A stretch of 64,000 bases of DNA from positions 62,001 through 126,000 of the forward strand of contig NZ_PUBZ01000136.1 of the NCBI RefSeq assembly GCF_003205875.1, written 5' to 3'. The notes below the pieces were generated by a model. The model was not told the origin of the DNA, did not search any database, and saw nothing but the letters and a program-made list of their open reading frames with translations. This DNA comes from Herpetosiphon llansteffanensis (lineage in GTDB: Bacteria; Chloroflexota; Chloroflexia; Chloroflexales; Herpetosiphonaceae). This document shows, piece by piece, positions 43,601 through 53,147 of the stretch. A program made the translations under genes and the position numbers. The number at the start of each line of letters is the position of its first letter. Positions within the stretch are counted from its first letter, which is position 1.

Positions 43601-46600
43601 TACTTCAACTTCGAGCGTGTAGGTGAGGGTTTGGCCTGCTGAAACCGTGCTGGCTGCTGGCACAAGCGCCTTGGTTACGGCGAAGAACGAGGCAATGTTT
43701 GTATTAGCACTGGCGTTCTTGGCATAGCGAGGCAAGCTAACATCGGCTGCATTGCGCCATGTCACGCCACTTTGCATGCTGACCAAGCTGGCTGGAGCCG
43801 CCGTGTTATTGACTTGAGCACGAATTGTCAGCACAATTTGCGCGCCAATTGGCATCGTTGCTGGGGTGTTAGTTGTGAGATTATTGCCAACGATTGCAAA
43901 GCTGCCGCCAGTTGCCCCGCCCGTTTGTTGCACATCCACCAGATTCAGATTGCTCAGATTGCTGGTGAAGCTGCTGGTAATGGCGACGGTATTGGCTGCT
44001 TGGGCATTGGCTCCTGCTGGATTATCGATCGTTACGGTGAAAGTGATTGGGTCGCCAGCTTCAAGTTGGGCATCGCTGGTTTGACCAACATTGATGGTTA
44101 GGGCTGGTTCGCGCACGCTGACGCTGACCGCATTGTTGTTGTCGCTCAGGCTTGGGTCGGCGCTGGTATCAACATCATTGGTCAGGGTTGTGCCCAAGCT
44201 TACATCATTAGCAACGCTTGCTTGATAGCGAATCACAAAGCTATCGCTATCGGTTGCTGTTGCATTATTGACATTGCCCGGATTGACCACGCTGCTGGCG
44301 CTGATGGTGAGCACTTGACCACTAACCGAGGCATTGAAACCATTAATCGTCATGCCATTGGCATCGAGCACTTGGGCCGAGCCAGCAACATAACTCATGC
44401 CTGTTGGCAAGCTATCAACCCACCGTGGATTGGTGGTTGTGCCTTCTAAGACCGTCGTTGTAAGCGTATATTCAACAACTTGGCCAGGTGAAACGGTGCT
44501 TGCTGCTGGCGAAATTGCTTTGGTTACGCTCCAAACGCTGGGCACTGTGATGGTTGGCGCTGAGCCAGTTGCCGTATAAATTGGGCGACTAATTCCACTT
44601 GCATTCGACCATGAAATGTTGGCGGTGTTGGCGATAGTAGCAGCTGGGTTAATGCTATCGCGAACTATGCCTTGGACAACGACGGTCAACGTTTGGTCGT
44701 TCGTCCCGTTGGTATTGATCAAAAGATTGATATTGCCAGTTATTCTGAGCACGCCGCCGCTCAGCGAGATGTCCCCAGAAACGTTGGTGCTGGTTGCGCC
44801 ATCGCTGACAATTGCCGAAACGAGGGTCAAGTTTTGCAGTTGCAATGGCAACGTATCGGTTAACAAAACCTTGGTTGCATTGCTGTTGCTGCTTGGCACG
44901 TGCGCGACGCGAATTTGGTAGCGCACCGTATCGCCAGCATCAACCCCACCTGTGGCGGTGGTGATGGTTTTGGCCACGCTCAAGGTTGGCTCAACCACCG
45001 TTACCGAAACTTGATTGTTGTGATCAACTAAGCTTGGGCTGGCGCTTGAGTCGAGATCGTTGGTCAAAATTGTGCCGCCAGCAACCGTGTCTACCACTAC
45101 TTGATAGGTCATCAAGAAGGTATCAATATCGACGTTGCCAGCGTTGTTGGTGTTGCCGGGGTTGACGATGCTGGTTGCACTGAGCGTCAGGGTTTGGCCG
45201 CTGAGCGCAACATTGAAACCATTCAAGGTTACGCCGTTGGCGTTTGAGATTTGGGCCGAACCGGGCACATAGGTCATGCCAGTTGGAATCGTATCGACCC
45301 AGACTGGATTGAGGGTTGTACCTTCGATTACGGTCGTGCTGACGGTGTAGGTTACAACTTGCCCAATGCTGACCTCGGTAATTGTTGGCACAATAAACTT
45401 GCTAACTGTCCAGCGACTAGCCACGTTGATTGTGGGTGCTGTGGCATTTACGCTGTAGTTGGGGTTGAAGAAGCCAGCGAGATTGCGCCATGTGAGGTTG
45501 GCGGTATTGGTGATTGTACTCAACGGAGTCGTTGAGGTTGCCACCAAGCCACGAACCATCACGGTCAACACTTGGTCGTTGCTGCCATTGGTATTGAGAT
45601 CAAGCCCAAGATTGCCAGTCGTGCGTAATTCGCCGCCAACAATCGTGAAGTTGCTGGCAACATTGGTGGTAGTTGCGCCATCGCTGACAGTTGCCGAAAG
45701 AATGCTGGTCGCAGTCAATTGGCTTGGCAACGTGTCGGTGATCATCAGGTTGGTGGCGTTGGCTCCGCTGGTAGCGGTTGGCTGCACCTTGATCAGATAG
45801 CGCACTTCATCGCCAGCATCGATGCCAGTGGTAACTGAATCGATCGTTTTGCTGAGCGTGAGTTCTGGCTCGACCACCGTGACCGTAACTTGATTGTTGG
45901 TATCGCTCAAGCCGGGGTCGGCGCTAGCATCAACATCGTTGGTGAGCAACGTGCCGCTGGTGGCATTGCCTGCCACGGTTGCCTGATAGGTAATCGTAAA
46001 GCTATCGGTATCCGCTGCGGCTGCGTTATCGACATTGCCCGGATTGACCACGCTGCTGCTGTCGATCGTCAGCACTTGGCCGCTGAGGCTGGCATTGAAG
46101 CCATTGATGGTCATGCCGTTGGCGTTTTCAACTATGGCCGAATTTGGCACATAGCTCAGGCCAGCGGGCAAGGTATCGACCCATTGGATAGCGTTGGTTG
46201 TGCCTTCGATGACGCTGGTGGTCAAGCGATAGGTGACGGTTGCGCCAGCCCCTACCTCGCTGCCAGGCGCGGCAACTGCTTTGGTAACACTGAAATTATT
46301 AGCAATCGTGATGGTTGGCGCAAGATCGGTGGCGGTGTAATTGGCGCGATTAACGCCTGCTTGGTTGCGCCATGTTACGGTTGCTGCGTTGGCAATCGTG
46401 CCGCCTGGATTGATTTGATCGCGTACTTTTCCCACCACGATAATCGCTAAGCGTTGATCGTTTGTGCCGTTTGTATTGAGTAACAAGTCTGGTGGCGTAA
46501 TTGTGACTAAATCACCAGCGCCATTGATGCTGAAATTACTGGCAACATCAGTGGTGGTTGCGCCATCGCTAATCGTGGCGCTTTCAATCACCATGCCTTG

Positions 46601-49600
46601 AATGCCTGCTGGCATATCATCGCTGAGATTGAGCCCAAAGGCATTGGCGTTGCTGGCGGCGAGCGGAGCTACATCAATACGGTAGCGCACGGTATCGCCT
46701 GCATCAACCCCGGTTATGTTGGTAGTGATGCTCTTATCGATTGCCAAACTTGGCTCGACCACGGTAACACTGGCCGAATTATTGTTGTCGCTCAAGCCTG
46801 GGTTGGCGCTAGCATCAACATCATTGGTCAGCACTGTGCCTGCAACATTGCCAGCAATATCGTTGACTGTCGCCTGATAGGTAAGCGTAAAGCTATCAGT
46901 ATCAGCCGTCGCTGCATTATTAACATTGCCGGGGTTGGTTACACTAGTGGCGTTGATCGTCAATACTTGGCCACTCAATGAGCTACTCAGGGGAGCGATT
47001 GTCATGCCATTAGCATTGGAGACAACAGCAGAACCTGGCACATAGCTCATGCCTGTGGGCAGCGTATCGACCCATTGGATGTTATTAGTTGTCCCTTCAA
47101 TGACCGTGGTACTTAATTGATAGGTGACAACTTGGCCAACCACAACGTTTGCGCCTGGTGATGCCACTGTTTTGGTGACGCTAAAGCTGGCTGGAATCGT
47201 TATGCTTGGTGCTAAATCGGTGGCGGTGTAGCTAGCGCGTTGCACATTCACGCTATTGCGCCATGTGACAGTTGCGGCGTTAGCAATCGTGCCACCAGGA
47301 TTTACCGTATTGCGCACTGTGCCTGTCAAGTTGATAATTAGCGTTTCGCCAAGTGCTAAGTTTGGTGGCGTTGTGGTGACCAAATCGCCGCTGCCATTGA
47401 TACTAAAGTTGGCGCTGACGTTGGTCGCCCCAATGGTGGCGCTGGAAATAACCGTACCTTGCAAAGCTGCTGGCATATCATCGCTGACATTCAGGCCAAA
47501 GGCATTGGCAGTGCTAGCCCCAGTATGGTTAATCGTAATCCGATATTGCACGGTATCGAAGGCATCAACCCCCGTGGTTGCGCTCTGAAGCGTCTTATCA
47601 ATCGCCAAGATTGGCTCGGCGATGGTAACGCTAACCGAATTATTGTTATCGGCTGGCACACCATCAGCGGTTGCATCAACATCGTTGGTTAGCACCGTGC
47701 CGGCAACATTACCAGCAACATCATTGACCGTCGCTTGGTAGCTAATATTAAAGCTATCAGTATCGGCGGCGGCAGCATTGTTGACATTGCCAGGGTTAAG
47801 CACACTACTGGTACTGAGAGTTAATACTTGACCAGTGAGCGAGGCATTCAGGGTTGCGATAGTCATGCCATTGGCATTCGAAATCGTCGCTGAACCTGGC
47901 ACATAGCTCATGCCAGTGGGCAAGGTATCGACCCATTGGAGATTGTTGGTTGTGCCTTCGAGCACTGTCGTGGCCAATTGATAGCTAACAACTTGGCCAA
48001 TTGTGGGGTTTATACCGGAAACCACCGTTTTCGTTACGCCAAACGAGGCAGGAACCGTAATATTCGGCGCGCTGCTTGAATCGTTGTAATTTGAGCGCTG
48101 AACTGAAACCAAATTACGCCAAGCGATGTTGGCCGTATTGGCAATGGTTGAACCAGGCGTTACCGCATTGGTAATCGTACCACTGACGGTAATAATCAGG
48201 GTTTGATCAATTGTGCCATTGGTATTGATATTAAGATTGGTCGCAGTTGTTGTAGAAAGTTGGCCTGCGCCATTGATTGTGAAATTGCTAGCAACATTGG
48301 TGGTGGTAGCACCATCGCTAATTGTTGCTGCTTGGATAATTGGTGAGCCAAGCAATGCTGATAAATTATCAACAACGCTTACATCATAGGCATAGGCAGT
48401 ACTTGCTGCCGTATGATTGACCCGAATTTGATATCGCACCGTATCGCCAGCATCAACTCCGCTTGATGAACCAACAATTGTTTTGCTCACATCCAAGAGT
48501 GGTTCAACGATGGTCAGGCTATGGCTGTTGCCATTATCCACTTGGCTGGGGCTGGCCGAGGCATTGACATTATTGGTCAAAACTACGCCGCTGACATTGG
48601 CCGGCACATCAAGCACTTTTACTTGATAGGATAAGCGGAACACATCGCTATCAGCGGTTGCAGCATTATCAATATTGCCTGGATTGACGACACTGCTCGC
48701 GTTGATCGTAAGCGTTTGACCGCTCACACCCGCAGTTAAGCCATTGACCGTCATGCCATTGAAATTAGCGACCGAAATTGAGCCAGCAACATAACTGGTA
48801 TTAGCTGGCAAGCTATCGACAAATTGTAAACTGTTGGTCGTTCCTTCGATCAATGCCACATCAAGATAATAGGTAACATCTTGGCCAATCAAGGCATTTG
48901 ACTCAAGGCTGGATTTGGTTACCGTAAAGGCCTTGGCCAAGCTGAGATTAATATTTCCACTGCTATCGGTTAGGCCTGTAACCGTGGTCAGTGATGGGCT
49001 ATTGCTCCATGTGGCATTGGCACTATTGCCAACGGTTGCCCCAGCCAGCGCCGTATTGGCAACCTTGGTGCTCAGCACCAAGGTTAGTTTTTGGCTGTTA
49101 TTACCATTTGATCGATAGCGTAAGGGCATCGGTGTTGTGGTTGTCAGGTTATTGCCAGTTACGCTGAAATTACCTGCAACATTGGTGTTGCCTGTCCCAT
49201 CGCTGATAATTGCGCTGGTAAGGGTTACATTACTTAACTGTGCTGGCAGCACATCGCTCAGATTAAGATTATAGGCATCGGCCAAACTGAGCGAAACGGT
49301 ATTTGCACCTTCAACAATCGTCGCATGTTCAACTTCGATCTGGTAGGTTACCGTATCGAAGGCATCGACGTTGGTGGTAGCACTGGTGATAGTTTTACGC
49401 ACATTCAGAATTGGCGTAATCAATTGGCCAAAAATTTCTGATTCACCAGTTGCTTGGCCATCACGATTATCAGCCCCGCCCCAAACAACGAAGGTATGGT
49501 TTTGGGTCGGGCCACCATAAGCGATGCCAATATAGCCATTGGCAAAATGGGTATCGCTGCCATTTGGCCCCATATCGCTGACTTGCACATCAAATGGGGC

Positions 49601-50866
49601 AATGCGTGCGCCAGTCGCAGCATTAATTTTTTGGCTAAAAATCTCGCGTTCTGCATTGCCAGGAGCGCTAGCAGCCATCCAAGCAATAATAAATTGGTTA
49701 TCGCGTGAGTTATAGGTAATGACTGGATCGGCAAAAATTGAGTTGGTTGAACTGAGAGCTAACAAGCCACTCGTTATTGCTCCCGATCCGCTGATCAACC
49801 GACCATAGACGTTATATACACTATCAGCAATATTATCGCCCGACCAAATGACCAAGTAGAGGTTATTGGTTGGGTTGTAGCCAACATTCACATCAATTGA
49901 ATCTTCATTCATATTATCGACGATCTGGAAATCGTCAGCGCCAACTTCGGCCAAACTGGCAGTTAAGCGTTGACCATAGACGTCAAAATCGCCATTCGTA
50001 CCACTATCGTCGGAGCGCCAAACAACTAAATATTCGTTATTGACGCTATTCCACACAATATTCGTATCGTCTGGTCGTAGGATTGGATCGCCAGTTGTGC
50101 CAACATCGGAAACCTTAACATCGCCGCCAACTTCGATGAGGTTGCCGCCGCTATAGCCCAACAACTGAACATACACTTCAAATTCGCCGTCAACTCGGCC
50201 ACCAGCTTTATCATCGCCATGCCAAACCACAGCATACTGATTATTCGTAGCATTATAGGTAACTGCTGATTTAAAAGCATCACTAGCTGAATCACCATCA
50301 GCGCCAGTATTGCTAACCCGAATTGGTGTGCCAACCAATGTTCCGCTGGCTGAAATCCGTTGTGCGTAGATTTCGAGTTCATCAATGAGTCCACTCGTGC
50401 GAAAATCGCCTTCAAAAACCACTAAATATTCATTTTGGACGCTATTCCAGACCACTTGTGCCCGAAAATACGAATCGCTAGGATCAGGATGATTGGCGAT
50501 CAAAAAGTCATTGCTGCCAATTTCGAGTCCAGTTACGGCATCGATTAATTGACCATAAATATTGAGCGGCTCTTCGTCACCGCCAAGCTCTGCACCTTCC
50601 CACACGACCAAATAGTGGTTGTCGGTGGCGTTATAGGCAACAACTGGATTAGAAGCAATGCTGCCATCACCATTGCCAAGCCCCCCCATATCGCTCAACA
50701 ACACATCGTTGGAGCCAAGGAGGGGCGCAGCTAGCGGGCGTTCAGCCGACGTTTGAGCTTGCTGAATAGGCTTTGGAGCGGCAAAGGCCCCACTTCCTTG
50801 CAGCACAAAGAGCACCCCAGCGAGGAGTGCCATGACCACAGCAGAAAGTCGAGATTGTTTCAACAC
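40682..50866 (-). CDS. Giant secreted surface protein: propeller, DUF11 repeats, Calx-beta, CARDB-like domain
   Basis: About 3,394 residues from the GTG at 50866 (AAAGG nine bases upstream). An upstream ATG at 50995 would overlap the neighbouring gene and bury the signal peptide LSAVVMALLAGVLFVLQGSGAFA. The first 480 residues contain about seven blades with the phrase YNxxxNxYLVVW, read as a seven-bladed propeller. Then come eight to nine units of about 290 residues, each two DUF11-like beta domains (SKTI...GVDAGDTVRYQI...; SVTKTV...EGTTNN..WVDTLPTGMSYVPGSA...). A Calx-beta domain (about 3104-3210, VNFSLANYEVLEATGSATV) and a CARDB-like domain finish it. No LPxTG or membrane anchor is visible. 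Inferred role: long adhesive or structural surface fibre. Confidence 0.9.
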   Translation of the reverse strand: MLKQSRLSAVVMALLAGVLFVLQGSGAFAAPKPIQQAQTSAERPLAAPLLGSNDVLLSDMGGLGNGDGSIASNPVVAYNATDNHYLVVWEGAELGGDEEPLNIYGQLIDAVTGLEIGSNDFLIANHPDPSDSYFRAQVVWNSVQNEYLVVFEGDFRTSGLIDELEIYAQRISASGTLVGTPIRVSNTGADGDSASDAFKSAVTYNATNNQYAVVWHGDDKAGGRVDGEFEVYVQLLGYSGGNLIEVGGDVKVSDVGTTGDPILRPDDTNIVWNSVNNEYLVVWRSDDSGTNGDFDVYGQRLTASLAEVGADDFQIVDNMNEDSIDVNVGYNPTNNLYLVIWSGDNIADSVYNVYGRLISGSGAITSGLLALSSTNSIFADPVITYNSRDNQFIIAWMAASAPGNAEREIFSQKINAATGARIAPFDVQVSDMGPNGSDTHFANGYIGIAYGGPTQNHTFVVWGGADNRDGQATGESEIFGQLITPILNVRKTITSATTNVDAFDTVTYQIEVEHATIVEGANTVSLSLADAYNLNLSDVLPAQLSNVTLTSAIISDGTGNTNVAGNFSVTGNNLTTTTPMPLRYRSNGNNSQKLTLVLSTKVANTALAGATVGNSANATWSNSPSLTTVTGLTDSSGNINLSLAKAFTVTKSSLESNALIGQDVTYYLDVALIEGTTNSLQFVDSLPANTSYVAGSISVANFNGMTVNGLTAGVSGQTLTINASSVVNPGNIDNAATADSDVFRLSYQVKVLDVPANVSGVVLTNNVNASASPSQVDNGNSHSLTIVEPLLDVSKTIVGSSSGVDAGDTVRYQIRVNHTAASTAYAYDVSVVDNLSALLGSPIIQAATISDGATTTNVASNFTINGAGQLSTTTATNLNINTNGTIDQTLIITVSGTITNAVTPGSTIANTANIAWRNLVSVQRSNYNDSSSAPNITVPASFGVTKTVVSGINPTIGQVVSYQLATTVLEGTTNNLQWVDTLPTGMSYVPGSATISNANGMTIATLNASLTGQVLTLSTSSVLNPGNVNNAAAADTDSFNISYQATVNDVAGNVAGTVLTNDVDATADGVPADNNNSVSVTIAEPILAIDKTLQSATTGVDAFDTVQYRITINHTGASTANAFGLNVSDDMPAALQGTVISSATIGATNVSANFSINGSGDLVTTTPPNLALGETLIINLTGTVRNTVNPGGTIANAATVTWRNSVNVQRASYTATDLAPSITIPASFSVTKTVASPGANVVVGQVVTYQLSTTVIEGTTNNIQWVDTLPTGMSYVPGSAVVSNANGMTIAPLSSSLSGQVLTINATSVTNPGNVNNAATADTDSFTLTYQATVNDIAGNVAGTVLTNDVDASANPGLSDNNNSASVTVVEPSLAIDKSITTNITGVDAGDTVRYRIDVAPLAASNANAFGLNLSDDMPAGIQGMVIESATISDGATTTDVASNFSINGAGDLVTITPPDLLLNTNGTNDQRLAIIVVGKVRDQINPGGTIANAATVTWRNQAGVNRANYTATDLAPTITIANNFSVTKAVAAPGSEVGAGATVTYRLTTSVIEGTTNAIQWVDTLPAGLSYVPNSAIVENANGMTINGFNASLSGQVLTIDSSSVVNPGNVDNAAAADTDSFTITYQATVAGNATSGTLLTNDVDASADPGLSDTNNQVTVTVVEPELTLSKTIDSVTTGIDAGDEVRYLIKVQPTATSGANATNLMITDTLPSQLTATSILSATVSDGATTTNVASNFTIVGGELRTTGNLGLDLNTNGSNDQVLTVMVRGLVATSTTPLSTITNTANLTWRNLAGFFNPNYSVNATAPTINVASRWTVSKFIVPTITEVSIGQVVTYTVSTTVIEGTTLNPVWVDTIPTGMTYVPGSAQISNANGVTLNGFNVALSGQTLTLSATSIVNPGNTNNAGNVDIDTFLMTYQVVVDTVAGGTILTNDLDSSASPSLVDHNNQVSVTVVEPTLSVAKTITTATGGVDAGDTVRYQIRVAHVPSSNSNATKVLLTDTLPLQLQNLTLVSAIVSDGATSTNVSGDISLSGGVLRITGNINLLINTNGTNDQTLTVVVQGIVRDSINPAATIANTANISWSNASGISRPIYTATGSAPTITVPSVWSVTKAISPAASTVSPGQVVEYTLTTTVLEGTTTNPRWVDSLPTGMSYVAGSAQVLDANGMTINGFNASVSGQVLTISASSVVNPGNVNNATATDSDSFVIRYQASVANDVSLGTTLTNDVDTSADPSLSDNNNAVSVSVREPALTINVGQTSDAQLEAGDPITFTVTIDNPAGANAQAANTVAITSSFTSNLSNLNLVDVQQTGGATGGSFAIVGNNLTTNTPATMPIGAQIVLTIRAQVNNTAAPASLVSMQSGVTWRNAADVSLPRYAKNASANTNIASFFAVTKALVPAASTVSAGQTLTYTLEVEVIEGSTSNIVLTDTLPIGMSYVGGSGTILSNGGITLNNFSVTSVGQNVIFRVNPATNLGSYPAAGLDTDSFSLVYLTTIDQSVVSGTVLSNDVDASANPNLSDNDNAVSVTVVEPDLTINLSKLTADGGLDAADKIRQQVVISHTTSSLASAYDVDLNVDLPAAFGTPALVSAIVSDGATSTNFSGNLGFDANGDLINTGNINLLINTNGSNDQRLTVIVEYTLPNSINQDATATSQGAITWKNASGTQLPSFTDSSNVLNYNVATSFALEKAVASTSIATTLGNQVTFGEVVTYVLTATVLEGTTNNLSFVDSLPVGLSYVAGSASVANANGMTVNGFTANLSGQTLTIAASNVVNPGNVNAANTVDSDSFTITYQATVNGDSNVLRGTTLTNSVDGSADPSLSDNDNSVSVTVIDPSLEINKVVDDTTPDFGQVLNYTITISHTAQSTSTAYELAIEDTLPVGLTPVAGSLTVISGPAPTSFAINGTNIEATFDSLALGSVSVLGYQARVATPPTLIIGSPLINNAELTWTSAQGTVNLERSYLDGADAPATVTSVDLAISKRVTPQVAIPGTPVTFTINLTNTGNLQTSNIVLTDIISPLLTNVTVSSQGLTLTDTGANPGYVWTVSDLQPNASGSIQVSGIISPSLASDTTLVNNVSVRDAIDQILANNTASAIVAIVVPRVNFSLANYEVLEATGSATVTVQLNAPNPNSAVQVRFATSNGTANLSDYTPVTQTLTIPRGQTSVQVVVPIINDSTYELNETILLSLSNPIGTALGTPITSTITIINDDRAVVYIPMVMKPDLVDLVVDSIQVVNGTVRVTVRNVGTEPLAGGYWVDAYINPTQAPTTVNQPWNSLGNFGMAWAIPTNAPALAPNATLTLISGGQYYRSDLSFVPPGQLNAGSRIYAQADSYGLTNYGAILETHETYGGAYNNIRGPYIVPATTNLVFEEQRPSTPDDLIGVPERPASR
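41570..49420 (-). repeat. Internal tandem repeat array of the giant gene
   Basis: Equivalent points of the repeat (coding for TNDVDxSxxPxLSDNNN) occur at about 42427, 43327, 44172, 45061, 45930, 46832, 47682 and 48571. Spacing is 845-902 bases, about 282-300 residues per unit. Central units are the most alike, with whole phrases repeated. Confidence 0.85.
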
Positions 50867-50897
50867 AGCGGGATACCTTTCTGTTTGGTTACCTTCG

Positions 50898-52016
50898 TCA
50901 GACACACAAATAGGAGTTGAGCCAGCCACTGCGCAGCGCTGCTTCGATGGTGCTTTGCAGTGGGCGAAGATCAAGTGCCGCTTGCTCAAGTTCAATTACT
51001 TGATTGGTGGTTTGATCGGTTGAATGGGTTTGAACAAGATACAGCTTGGGCACACTCGTTTGTTGGTTTGAATAACGCTGAATCGTGCCACGCGGGGTAG
51101 ACCATGCGACCTTGGCAAGTGCTGCTAATAAGGCTTGATCATCGGCGCTGGTGGTTTCAAGCAGTGCTTGGGCCAACCATGCTCCAGCCTCGCTGCCTAA
51201 CAGCTGGGCCAATGCTTCAAAGGGTTTGGCAGCTGGGGCAAGTTCGTTCGGGTTCCACGGCAAACAGGTAATTAATGCTAGTTTTGTCCGTAACTCAGGC
51301 TCGATTTCAAGCCATGTCATGGGACTAACAACCAACTGGCGTTTGCCGATCAACGGACTATCGCTCCAAGCTGCTAAAAATTGGGTTGCTTCTGGGCCGC
51401 ATGCCGTATAAAAGAGCAGCTCGCTAGGGGTTTCTGCCAAATAATTCCAGAGCGGCGCAAAATTGCCACGATCAGGCGCGACGTGGCTCAGGTAGTGGCC
51501 TGTCGCCTGTCCGCCAGCTTGTTCAAAGCCCGCTAAAAGGGCATAATGCAAATCGTAGCCGCTATCGTAGTGGCTGAGCGCATGGACGGTTGTGCGTCCT
51601 AGCTGTTCCGCCGCCCAACGACCTAAGGCATAGTGCGCCTGCCATAAGCCAAAACTGTGTTGAACAATCCACGGATGCTGTTCGCTGTGGCGTGGAATAT
51701 TTTCACCAAGGTTGACTACCAGCGTTGGGCGTGGCATGCGCTGCAAAAATGGCGTAACGTATTCAATTAAGCCACTTTGCAGCCATAACACTAAAATATC
51801 GATATGGCGATTGCTGAGCAATGTTTGAATTGTGCGCTCAAGCGTAATGACCCCAGCCCCAACCGTTTCGATATACAGCTGAAGCTCACCAATAACGCCA
51901 GCTTGGCTGCTGGCAGCGAGCGCACTGCGAAAACCTTGCTCAAACTCTTCAGCAATCGCCGCGCGATCGGCTGCCAAGGGCAATAACATGCCAATACCCA
52001 AACGCTGATAGTTCAT
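50898..52016 (-). CDS. Type-1 periplasmic-binding-fold protein without signal peptide
   Basis: A 372-residue protein of the Leu/Ile/Val-binding-like fold. LGIGMLLPLAADRAAIAEEFEQGFRSAL opens it, VHALSHYDSGYDLHYALLAGFEQAGG starts the second lobe and ELLFYTACGPEATQFLAAW follows. It has no signal peptide or lipobox. It shares a phrase with the TAT-secreted protein at 54223-55374 and seems to be its cytosolic paralog. GAGGA lies nine bases before the ATG. The giant gene starts 31 bases after its stop. No permease or ATPase is nearby, so transport is unlikely. Confidence 0.78.
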   Translation of the reverse strand: MNYQRLGIGMLLPLAADRAAIAEEFEQGFRSALAASSQAGVIGELQLYIETVGAGVITLERTIQTLLSNRHIDILVLWLQSGLIEYVTPFLQRMPRPTLVVNLGENIPRHSEQHPWIVQHSFGLWQAHYALGRWAAEQLGRTTVHALSHYDSGYDLHYALLAGFEQAGGQATGHYLSHVAPDRGNFAPLWNYLAETPSELLFYTACGPEATQFLAAWSDSPLIGKRQLVVSPMTWLEIEPELRTKLALITCLPWNPNELAPAAKPFEALAQLLGSEAGAWLAQALLETTSADDQALLAALAKVAWSTPRGTIQRYSNQQTSVPKLYLVQTHSTDQTTNQVIELEQAALDLRPLQSTIEAALRSGWLNSYLCV

Positions 52017-52037
52017 ACGGTTAAATCCTCAACCAAA

Positions 52038-52535
52038 TTAAGTCTGTGATGGGAAAATACCTTGTAAGGCAATACTGAAATTGATCGTCAAGAAGGGAGC
52101 CATATTCAGGTGGGCTTGGCTACCGCCAACATTGCTAACGCTCAAGGTGTTCATCGTTCCCGTTGGGCCTGCGGTGGTATAGCCATTGACTCCACTTGAA
52201 CGAGCTGGTGGATAGCCAGTGCCGCTATTGGCTGGTTGGTTTGAGGCTGCTACCGTATGATTGTGGGCTGGCAACTCGGCAATTGAAAGTGTATGGGCTT
52301 GCTCACCACCACGTTGGCCTAAAGTGAAATTGCCACCCACATGCATTGGCACCCGTCCGCGTAGGTCGGGTAAGGCAAATGTTGTTTGGCCATTGCCACC
52401 GTAGGTCGTGCCTAATAACGAAAAGAGTGCTTGATTTTGATTAATTGGCAAAAGTTGGCCATTGCACAAGGCCCAGCCTTTGGGGGCAAATTGAAACGAA
52501 AATAGGCGAATCTCAGATAAAAATGGTTCTGCCAT
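52038..52535 (-). CDS. Tail-collar (MdpB-like) protein 1
   Basis: A 165-residue protein of the phage tail collar/microcystin-dependent family. FAPKGWALCNGQLLPINQNQALFSLLGTTYGGNG and LPDLRGRVPMHVGGN form the collar signature; ELPAHNHT and the end LNMAPFLTINFSIALQGIFPSQT complete it. It is the last of three consecutive paralogs in transcription order and, unlike the other two, has CNGQ rather than CDG(Q/A). Proteins of this family form trimeric tips in tail fibres, but there are no other phage genes here. It ends 21 bases before the binding-protein gene. Confidence 0.92.
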   Translation of the reverse strand: MAEPFLSEIRLFSFQFAPKGWALCNGQLLPINQNQALFSLLGTTYGGNGQTTFALPDLRGRVPMHVGGNFTLGQRGGEQAHTLSIAELPAHNHTVAASNQPANSGTGYPPARSSGVNGYTTAGPTGTMNTLSVSNVGGSQAHLNMAPFLTINFSIALQGIFPSQT

Positions 52536-52577
52536 AACAATGTCATCCTTATAGCTAGATACTGCAACCGACCAAAG

Positions 52578-53093
52578 TTATGGGTGTGCTGGGAAAACCC
52601 CTTGCAAGGCAATAATAAAATTCAGCGTCAAATAGGGTTGTAGATTATTGTGCGGTTGGTTGCTGCCAGTGATCGACAGTTCTTGCGGCGCTAAGGTAGT
52701 ATCGTTGGTCTTGCGGAAGGCATCGGTCGATTCGGGAGCGCCTAAAACGTTGCCAACAGGATTGGCATTGTTGCCATTGATACCGACATAATTGAGCATG
52801 TGGCTATGGCTTGGAATTTCACTTTGCAAAAGGGTTACGGTTTCGGAGCCACCAATTTCGCCGAGGTCGTGCATGCTTAAGCCAGGCCCTTGACCTGGAT
52901 GCATGGGCGACAAACCTTGTAAATTGGGTAGGGCAAAGTTACTTTTGCCATTGCCACCATAGGTTGTGCCTAATAACGAAAATAAGGCAGTATTTTGCGA
53001 AAGCGGCAACAGTTGACCATCGCAAAAAGCCCAGCCACGCGGAGCAAAGTTAAACGGCACGATGCGAATTTCAGCGACAAATGGATCGGCCAT
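52578..53093 (-). CDS. Tail-collar (MdpB-like) protein 2
   Basis: A 171-residue paralog with FAPRGWAFCDGQLLPLSQNTALFSLLGTTYGGNG, LPNLQGLSPMHPGQGPG, EIPSHSHMLNYV and QPYLTLNFIIALQGVFPAHP. The QGLSPMHPG segment lacks the Arg of the usual LRGR. It has a Gly/Asn-rich variable middle (GINGNNANPVGNVLG), the part usually exposed in this family. GAGGT precedes the ATG. It is the middle gene of the triplet. Confidence 0.92.
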   Translation of the reverse strand: MADPFVAEIRIVPFNFAPRGWAFCDGQLLPLSQNTALFSLLGTTYGGNGKSNFALPNLQGLSPMHPGQGPGLSMHDLGEIGGSETVTLLQSEIPSHSHMLNYVGINGNNANPVGNVLGAPESTDAFRKTNDTTLAPQELSITGSNQPHNNLQPYLTLNFIIALQGVFPAHP

Positions 53094-53147
53094 ACAAGCA
53101 CCTCAACAACTACAACTACTTAACGATTCAAGGCCCACTTTTTTCGC

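Noticed and set aside
41060-48000. Many plus-strand open frames of 60-220 residues opposite the giant gene
   Set aside because: They mirror the repetitive coding strand, show Ile/Ala/Gly-biased, domain-free sequences repeated with the same period, and lack ribosome sites; they are shadows.
40682-50866. Regular 850-900-base repeats as a possible CRISPR or integrated element array
   Set aside because: The repeats are coding and in frame throughout, and match protein domain units.
50867-50995. Longer N-terminus of the giant protein from an ATG at 50995
   Set aside because: It would overlap the end of the binding-protein gene by about 98 bases and place 43 hydrophilic residues before a clear signal peptide; GTG at 50866 has a ribosome site.
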